This document shows, piece after piece, positions 33,001 through 37,219 of a DNA stretch of 37,219 nucleotides. The DNA comes from Nitrospirota bacterium. GTDB lineage: Bacteria; Nitrospirota; Nitrospiria; JACQBW01. The position numbers and the translations under genes were made by a program. The number at the start of each line of letters is the position of its first letter. Position 1 is the first letter of the stretch. Below the pieces are notes generated by a model that saw nothing but the letters and a program-made list of their open reading frames with translations, made no database searches and had not been told where the DNA came from. The stretch is taken from positions 1-37,219 of the forward strand of contig JACQBY010000134.1 in the NCBI GenBank assembly GCA_016201875.1. The letters are read 5' to 3'.

Positions 33001-35241
33001 GGTAGGAACGGTGGCTAAAATCTGGGCATCACTCCAGCTCACGATTGAGCCGGCCGGCGCTCCGTTGAACAGAACCGTGCTTGAGCCCCTGGTCGCTCCA
33101 AAATACGACCCTGTAATGGTTATCTCTGTGCTGACACTCCCTGACGTGGGAGAAATGCTTCTGATGATAGGGGTCTGCTGAGGTGGAGGGGGCGCGGGAT
33201 AACAGACGTCGACGGCTTCGGTATCGGAATATCTCCATCCGGAAGAGCCATCGGTTCCGGCAAAAAGGGTCCCGTCGCAGGGGTATCCCGGGGAAACACC
33301 CAGCCGGGTTATATCTAAATTCCCCAATCCGTTATTCACCAGGATCCAGTTGTTCCCGCCGTCAAGCGTTTGAAAAACGCCGTTGCCCGAAGTTCCCGCA
33401 AAAAGAGCCGGCTTGGCCGCGTATGCGGGAGAGATCGAAAGAGAGGTGACTGATTTATTCCCAAGCCCGTTTCGCGCAGAAACCCAGGTCGATCCTCCGT
33501 TAACCGTCTTAAACACGCCGGCAGAGGCTGTTCCGACATACAGGGTAGAATCACTCGAATAATTCGGCGAAATGACCAGCTCCGAAATCGATAGATCGGT
33601 TATACCCGAATTGACCGCCGTCCAGCTTGACCCCCCGTTTACCGATTTAAAAACCCCCCCTTCGGCCGTACCGGCAAAAAGGGTTTGATCTGAAGCAAAA
33701 TTCGGAGAAATGGCAAATGTATCGATATTCGGTTTGGTTATTCCGGTGGCTGAAGCTATCCAGGTAGCCCCTCCGTCAGTGGTTTTATAAACACCGCCAA
33801 GGGTTCGCATGCCGGCAAAAAGCGTCCGGTCGTTTTTGTAGTTCGGAGAGATTTTCAACGTCTGAACGTTTAAGCTCGCGATACCCGAATTGACCTGGGA
33901 CCAGCTGTTTCCGCCATCAACGCTTTTGTAGATACCAGGCCTGCCGTGGTAACCGGCAAAAATCGTGCTATCCGCGGCATAATTGGGAGAGACCGCCAGA
34001 GCCACCGGACTTTTACCGGACAGCCCCGTATTTAACTGCGTCCAGGTCGATCCTCCGTTGACCGTCTTGTAGATACCCTTTTCTTTCAATCCGATGAAAA
34101 CGGTGCTGTCCGCGCTGAAATCCGGCGAAACTCCCAGAGCGCTCACATGAGGATTTCTCATCCCATCGTTGGAATCATGAGAGTTGTTCCCGCCATCGTC
34201 CGATTTGTAAACCCCATGACCGTCAGTCCCCGCAAAAAAAGTCTGGTCATTCGAAAAATCCGAGGAAAGGTTTAAAGATAATATAATATGATTGGCCAGA
34301 GTGGCATCCGCGGAAACCCAGGTGGCGCCGCGATCCGTTGATTTAAAAATACCGCCGTTACTCGTTCCCGCAAGGAGGGTATTGTCGGTAGAAAAGTTCG
34401 GTGAAATCGATAACGTTGACACCGCGGGAGAACCCAGGCCGGTACTCGCGGCTGTCCAGGTAGTGGTGCTGTTTCCGCCGGTTGTGGTTTTAAACACACC
34501 GCCGATCAACGTGCCCACAAAAACGGTTTGGTCGGTGGAAAAACCGGGAGAAATAGCAATCGCAGTCACCGAGAGCGACGTAATGCCGGTGTTAAAGGCC
34601 TTCCAGGTGGCGCCCCGGTCGAGGGACTTAAACACCCCCGCATTCGTTGCGGCATAAAGAATCCCATCGGATGAATACGCCGGAGAGATCGTCACGCCAT
34701 TGACATAAAGGTTGGTTAATCCACTGTTGATAAGGGTCCAGGTGTTCCCGCCGTCTGTCGACTTGAAAATCCCCCCCCCGTTTGTTCCCGCCAAAAGGGT
34801 AGAATCAGATGAAAAGGAAGGGGAAATAACGAGAGACTCGATATTCCGCACGGTGATGCCATTACTCATTTCTTTCCAGGAACGCCCGCCGTTGACGGAT
34901 TTAAAGACCCCATGCGCCGTTCCGACATAAGCGGTTTGATTGGAGGAAAAATCGGGAGTTACGGCTACCGAATTGACCCTCAAACTATCCAGCCCCGTAT
35001 TTACGGCTGACCAGTTTTTTCCGCCATCGGTTGATTTCAGCACCCCTTCATTGTCGGTGGCTAAAAAAACAGTCTTATCCTGGGAGAACCGGGGAGAGAC
35101 CGCGGCCTGATGAACATGCCCTCCATCCGGCCCTATCCATGTCCAGGTTCCCGCCTGGGCGGCCACCGGCAGAAAAAGAGCCAGAACCGACAAAAGAATT
35201 TTTGCCGAGATCTTTTTAAAACCATTTAAATTAGCAATCAT
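30088..35241 (-). CDS. Giant secreted protein: 13 BNR-type repeats, five IPT/TIG and five CARDB domains
   Basis: 1717 residues. Signal peptide (LSVLALFLPVAAQAG). About 30-665: 13 repeats of about 48 residues of the type G(V/I)(F/Y)KS.(D/N)GG..W (BNR/sortilin-like, Ycf48-like beta-propeller blades). About 690-1125: five IPT/TIG domains (P.I..ISP.SG, ITGS.FG, VSWSD.QI.A.VP). About 1130-1717: five CARDB domains (SPDLK.Y, SDTQQN.G, YYLCAISDS.NQV.E, ETNN). This is an elongated surface or matrix protein; adhesion is likely but not shown. GGGAG lies nine bases before the ATG. Its transcript passes through a c-di-GMP riboswitch, tying it to the biofilm/motility switch. It carries no sorting signal that I can see, so its secretion route is unknown. 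Confidence 0.87.
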   Translation of the reverse strand: MIANLNGFKKISAKILLSVLALFLPVAAQAGTWTWIGPDGGHVHQAAVSPRFSQDKTVFLATDNEGVLKSTDGGKNWSAVNTGLDSLRVNSVAVTPDFSSNQTAYVGTAHGVFKSVNGGRSWKEMSNGITVRNIESLVISPSFSSDSTLLAGTNGGGIFKSTDGGNTWTLINSGLTNLYVNGVTISPAYSSDGILYAATNAGVFKSLDRGATWKAFNTGITSLSVTAIAISPGFSTDQTVFVGTLIGGVFKTTTGGNSTTTWTAASTGLGSPAVSTLSISPNFSTDNTLLAGTSNGGIFKSTDRGATWVSADATLANHIILSLNLSSDFSNDQTFFAGTDGHGVYKSDDGGNNSHDSNDGMRNPHVSALGVSPDFSADSTVFIGLKEKGIYKTVNGGSTWTQLNTGLSGKSPVALAVSPNYAADSTIFAGYHGRPGIYKSVDGGNSWSQVNSGIASLNVQTLKISPNYKNDRTLFAGMRTLGGVYKTTDGGATWIASATGITKPNIDTFAISPNFASDQTLFAGTAEGGVFKSVNGGSSWTAVNSGITDLSISELVISPNYSSDSTLYVGTASAGVFKTVNGGSTWVSARNGLGNKSVTSLSISPAYAAKPALFAGTSGNGVFQTLDGGNNWILVNNGLGNLDITRLGVSPGYPCDGTLFAGTDGSSGWRYSDTEAVDVCYPAPPPPQQTPIIRSISPTSGSVSTEITITGSYFGATRGSSTVLFNGAPAGSIVSWSDAQILATVPTGATTGPLTVTVNGLTSNGVTFTVTAPPPPASPVISDIAPLSGVIDTQVTITGSNFGSSKGTSSVLFNGTPAGTIVSWSGSQIVAAVPSAATTGPLVVIVNGVSSNGVTFTVTPPSPPPVISPVISAISPSSGIVTTPVTITGSDFGATQGSSAVLFNGAPAGSIVSWSDTQIVATVPSGATTGPLTVTVNGLTSNGVTFTVTAPPPAASPAISALSPVAGYVNTQVTITGSYFGFSQGTSAVLFNGLPADTIVSWSDTQIIATVPSGATTGQVVVMVNGTSSNGVVFTVSTVTGSVSPVITGISPASAYSGLQVTITGYGFGATQGTSTVTFEGVVATVVSWSDTQIVVIYPTIGASGVPVVTVGGVWSTSTAPFTGYAPSDSPDLTVYSLTTTLGGVYAFAGDTERNTGIQAAVPFNVSFYFSPTLLVNPSVAHLIGVRKVNGLAGGGATNALASKFTVPPTMPIGNYYLCAISDSDNQVSETSEINNSRCTTALYAVNPYVKSYTVTGTLAGMTIKTSDSQQNTGNQPAGPFMVSHFLAKTTTPNASTDMLIGTRNIASLAGGLAVNLASLTLGIPPTMAIGNYYFCTMPDLAHAVAQLSYASNFKCTTTTYAVTPDLKGYAVSATIAGMTLKISDTQQNTGTQPAGAFRVAYYLALTTTVNTSTDFLIGTRDLAGLAGGSAIDTASATLAIPPTMPIGNYYFCAISDSLNQVGELAETNNTKCTAAKIAISPDLKTYLISGTLSGMNIVVGDTQQNTGDQPAGAFRVAYYLTSTTIPSTLSDTLIGTRDLAGLDGGSATNSATSTLAIPPAMPIGSYYLCAISDSLNQVAELVETGNYKCTTTKYAVSPDLKTYTITDILSGTNIIATDTQQNIGTQPAGAFTVTFYLSLDKLVGTGDILLGTRSISSLAGGSASNSASTTFAIPSGTPAGSYYLIGVSDSGNTVLELVETNNTLSTTGVLAIPAIP

Positions 35242-35294
35242 TGTCTTTTCTCCCTTTTAAAAACTCTCAATATTTTTTAAAAACATTTCTTAAC

Positions 35295-35355
35295 AAAAAA
35301 AGCCGGGCAGCCAAAATGACATCGTGTTAGAACGTCACCTCGGCAGCTCGGCTTT
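35295..35355 (-). terminator. Riboswitch-controlled terminator
   Basis: The minus strand forms a stem of about 24 bp: AAAGCCGAGCTGCC then GAGGTGACGT pairs with ATGTCATTTT then GGCTGCCCGGCTTT (two mismatches, some G-U), followed by a T-run. The 5' arm contains the 3' strand of the aptamer, so terminator and ligand-bound aptamer exclude each other. Confidence 0.85.
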
Positions 35356-35454
35356 CTTAATTTCCGGAATCGACTCTTAAAGAGGATCCCGGTTTGATAT
35401 AAGACCCGCGGCTTTGCGCCCTGCCGTCACCGGCAGTTTACCCTGATAGAAGGT
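35337..35454 (-). ncRNA. Cyclic di-GMP-I (GEMM-I) riboswitch aptamer
   Basis: On the minus strand: ACCT (P1), CAGGGTAAACTGCCG, the GNRA tetraloop GTGA closing CTGCCG/CGGCAG, GGGCGCAAAGCC (tetraloop receptor and ligand pocket), GCGGGTCT, a variable third stem, and AAAGCCGAGCTGCCGA with closing AGGT. These match the GEMM-I consensus in order and spacing. Because ligand-bound aptamer holds the terminator's 5' arm, the predicted outcome is ON with c-di-GMP. Confidence 0.93.
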
Positions 35455-35475
35455 ATTACCTGTATATATATACTT

Positions 35476-35606
35476 GATGGTCTCGTAAAAAGTCTGAAAA
35501 AGCTGTTTTCTGTCATTCCCGTGTAAACGGGAATCCAGTTTTTTCCAGTAGTTATCTGCTCCCTAGATTCCCGCTTTCGCGGGAATGACGACTTCTTACG
35601 AAACCG
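35476..35606. repeat. F3 MITE-like repeat, copy 2
   Basis: 131 bp, about 90% alike to copy 1, with terminal repeats GATGGTCTCGTAAAAAGTC and GACTTCTTACGAAACC. Flanked by TATATATATACTT at 35463-35475 and again at 35613-35625, consistent with a target duplication or insertion in a TA microsatellite. Confidence 0.85.
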
Positions 35607-35925
35607 CCATTATATATATATACTTTTATAAAATAATTTTTAGAAGTTTAATCAAATCCCCATCCATTTGTCAAGAAATATTTAAAATCTTAAGACCCTA
35701 GTTTATTATTTGATGATAAAGTATATGCAATTCATAAACCAGTTTATTTTAAACCTTAATAAAAAAAATATACTCCAAAGTCATTGAAATATTTAGTAAT
35801 TTTTTTCTAAAAAATGAATAAATCCTTTTTAGTTTGCGCCGAAAAAGAAAAATAGATGAATAAGGACAATAGGAGGAAAAGATTTACCCAAAAAAGCGGT
35901 ATTATTTTTCTCCTTAATGCCAATT

Positions 35926-37080
35926 TTAAAAGTGGAATTGGATGTAGAATGTGATGTCGAATCCATCCAGATCGATAGAAAGATCCTGGGGATCTCCCAC
36001 ATAATCCGCCGCCCCGACGGTTTTCATCGGGGCGTATGTAATGGTATCACCCGGAACAGGCGTATTGACCGGCTTTGGAATGGGTATCGACGGGTCGGGA
36101 GGAGACGAATCGGGAGGCGGCGGAGGTGGATTGGCAAACCCGCTGGCAAAAAACCGGGAGACTTTTAAGGTGGCAATTTTACCGACCACGTAATTGACAT
36201 TGGCCCCTATCGAGAGCCATCTGGCAAAATAGTATTCCCCTCCCGCTCCAAACCGGGTGGTAAACCCATAACCCGATGCTTCAGTCACGCTCACCGAGTC
36301 AAAACTAAGATTATTGTTGGTGATCACCCTTTCTAAAGAGTCCATGGTCAAATAAGCAGCCGACCCCCCGATCAGGCCCAGATTGACATAAAACTTTTTC
36401 TTGCCCGGCTCGTTGTAAAAATGATACCGCAAGCCCGACCAGAGCTGGTTAATCAGCACGTTATACCTGGCATCTCTGGGGACGATACTGGACGGCTGAT
36501 TCGACCGGGTGAAGATGCTCGCCGAATCTTCGGCCCTGGATTCCCCCGCCCAGGAAGAAAACGCCAGGGTAAACGAATATTTGGGATTTAAATCTAAATG
36601 CAATTCGAATCCATATTCACCCAGCCCGAAAATATCCGGGGCCGCGATATTTCTCTGGGTAACGTTAAAATCGGGGTTCCCCGGGAGGAGAAAATTGGGG
36701 TCCTGTAAGATTCCTATCCGGTTATCGGCAAGAATATGATTTAATGTATTGAGGGATGGATGATAAATCCCGATCAGAAGCCCGACGCTCCAGTTTTCCC
36801 AATCGAGCGGTTTGAGAGGAAACGCTTCAAGAAGCGGGAGGGTTGTCTTCTCGGACGATGTCGTCGAAAATTCGGGAGAGGCGGTTCCTGAATCTGCGGC
36901 GGAAAGGGAAAAATCGGGCAGGCCGATCCCAGGACCGGTGGACTCTTCGACCGGCGTCGACGAAAAACCGGGCAACAAGGGGTATTCAGGCGATGGCAGG
37001 GGGGCAAACTGTCCGAAGGCCGGCTGATTGAACGTGGTGACTGCAATCAGACTCCCGATGATGACAAAAAAGTAGTTCAC
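35926..37080 (-). CDS. Outer-membrane beta-barrel protein of unknown family
   Basis: 384 residues from the GTG at 37080, which overlaps the stop of the upstream exporter gene (GTGA). Signal peptide MNYFFVIIGSLIAVTTFNQP with cleavage near AFG-Q, a Pro/Ser/Thr-rich linker to about 95, then strands rich in alternating aromatics (WSVGLLIGIYHPSL, YSFTLAFSSWAG, GLRYHFYNEPGKKKFYVNLG, GAGGEYYFARWLSIGANVNY), a Pro-rich periplasmic or surface loop (NPPPPPPDSSPPDPS) and a last strand ending IQFHF. The size suggests 8 to 12 strands; part of it recalls OmpW-like barrels. Coupling to an RND-type exporter suggests that the two act together in export. Confidence 0.8.
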   Translation of the reverse strand: MNYFFVIIGSLIAVTTFNQPAFGQFAPLPSPEYPLLPGFSSTPVEESTGPGIGLPDFSLSAADSGTASPEFSTTSSEKTTLPLLEAFPLKPLDWENWSVGLLIGIYHPSLNTLNHILADNRIGILQDPNFLLPGNPDFNVTQRNIAAPDIFGLGEYGFELHLDLNPKYSFTLAFSSWAGESRAEDSASIFTRSNQPSSIVPRDARYNVLINQLWSGLRYHFYNEPGKKKFYVNLGLIGGSAAYLTMDSLERVITNNNLSFDSVSVTEASGYGFTTRFGAGGEYYFARWLSIGANVNYVVGKIATLKVSRFFASGFANPPPPPPDSSPPDPSIPIPKPVNTPVPGDTITYAPMKTVGAADYVGDPQDLSIDLDGFDITFYIQFHF

Positions 37081-37219
37081 ACTTGTGGTCTTCCCATCGG
37101 ACCGAAGATAAATTTTGGGCGGAGCCATACAATTAAAGCGGGTAAAAGGGTGATCGCTCCGACGGAACTGGTCAACATCGCCAGGGGAACCAGAATCCCT
37201 TCGGTGTGGAGGTAATACC
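37077..37219 (-). CDS. RND/MMPL-type exporter, C-terminal fragment (cut by window edge)
   Basis: The minus-strand frame from the window edge reads about 46 residues, YYLHTEGILVPLAMLTSSVG, then AITLLPALIVWLRPKF and a short tail ending GRPQV and TGA at 37079-37077. LLPALIVWLRPKF after a hydrophobic helix is the usual C-terminus of RND-superfamily lipid/hydrophobe exporters (MMPL type). The rest lies outside. The stop overlaps the start of the outer-membrane protein gene. Confidence 0.7.
   Translation of the reverse strand, partial: YYLHTEGILVPLAMLTSSVGAITLLPALIVWLRPKFIFGPMGRPQV

Larger units (their letters stand above)
35242..35925. other. Long leader and gap upstream of the giant gene
   Basis: 684 bp. 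35295-35454 holds the riboswitch and terminator; 35476-35606 repeat F3 copy 2, flanked by TATATATATACTT on both sides; 35626-35925 is AT-rich with no gene or clear structure. A promoter for the riboswitch transcript must lie right of 35454, within or beyond F3, so F3 may have altered it. Confidence 0.6.

Noticed and set aside
32402-33181. Plus-strand open frame of 259 codons opposite the IPT repeats
   Set aside because: It mirrors the repeated IPT domains of the minus-strand gene with the same period and has no ribosome-binding site or family features.

Overview
All recognisable genes in this window lie on the minus strand, so gene order reads right to left. The window suggests a diderm (Gram-negative) bacterium of about 50% GC: there are outer-membrane beta-barrels, lipoproteins with lipoboxes, Tad pilus membrane proteins, a sigma-54 two-component pair and a c-di-GMP riboswitch. 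The style (large IPT/CARDB/BNR surface proteins, many GTCATTCCCG-type repeats) recalls Nitrospirota or former Deltaproteobacteria, but the phylum is only a guess. No tRNA, rRNA or CRISPR array was seen.

Layout, right to left. 37219-35926: the end of an RND/MMPL-type exporter, translationally coupled to an outer-membrane protein. 35241-30088: a 1717-residue secreted BNR/IPT/CARDB protein behind a c-di-GMP-I (GEMM) riboswitch with an overlapping terminator. 29461-28442: moaA. 28250-26331: two small unrecognised secreted proteins. 26100-16997: a TPR protein with a C-terminal beta-barrel, a DUF1302-like barrel and an FG-GAP lipoprotein, probably one surface/export block. 16958-14555: a membrane-fused spermidine-synthase-like protein and a broken HAD hydrolase gene. 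14385-12133: a Big_2/CARDB lipoprotein. 12092-6440: a tight housekeeping and signalling operon (gamma-carbonic anhydrase-like, prmA, purE, tsaC/sua5-like, sensor kinase, sigma-54 response regulator). 6041-1224: a Lys/Ala-rich secreted peptide, a coiled-coil lipoprotein, tadB, an IPT-domain protein, tadC and a Ser/Thr kinase. 1061-1: the N-terminal part of trpE.

The most remarkable content is a family of tiny palindromic modules, here called F1. Two 12-bp half units, L (GCGGACAAACCG) and R (TTCCGCACTTCG), are joined as 24-bp pairs, tandems, inverted mixtures and nested insertions. There are 13 F1 loci, and all lie inside coding sequence, never in an intergenic gap. Nearly all are exact multiples of 12 bp, so they add whole codons, most often the peptide EVRNGLSA. 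Removing them on paper restores a smooth protein. Two copies are interrupted by another complete copy. Copies with a changed stem base carry the compensating change. The pattern resembles the in-frame palindromic elements of Rickettsia (RPE) in principle, but the sequence is not one I know.

A second family (F2, about 75-160 bp, several hairpins) is also found inside genes, in frame within the sensor kinase ATPase domain and within the broken HAD gene, and directly abutting the start codons of trpE and a secreted-protein gene. A third family (F3, about 131-133 bp, MITE-like with terminal inverted repeats) is intergenic. Together they suggest a genome actively colonised by small structured repeats that tolerate, or prefer, life inside proteins.
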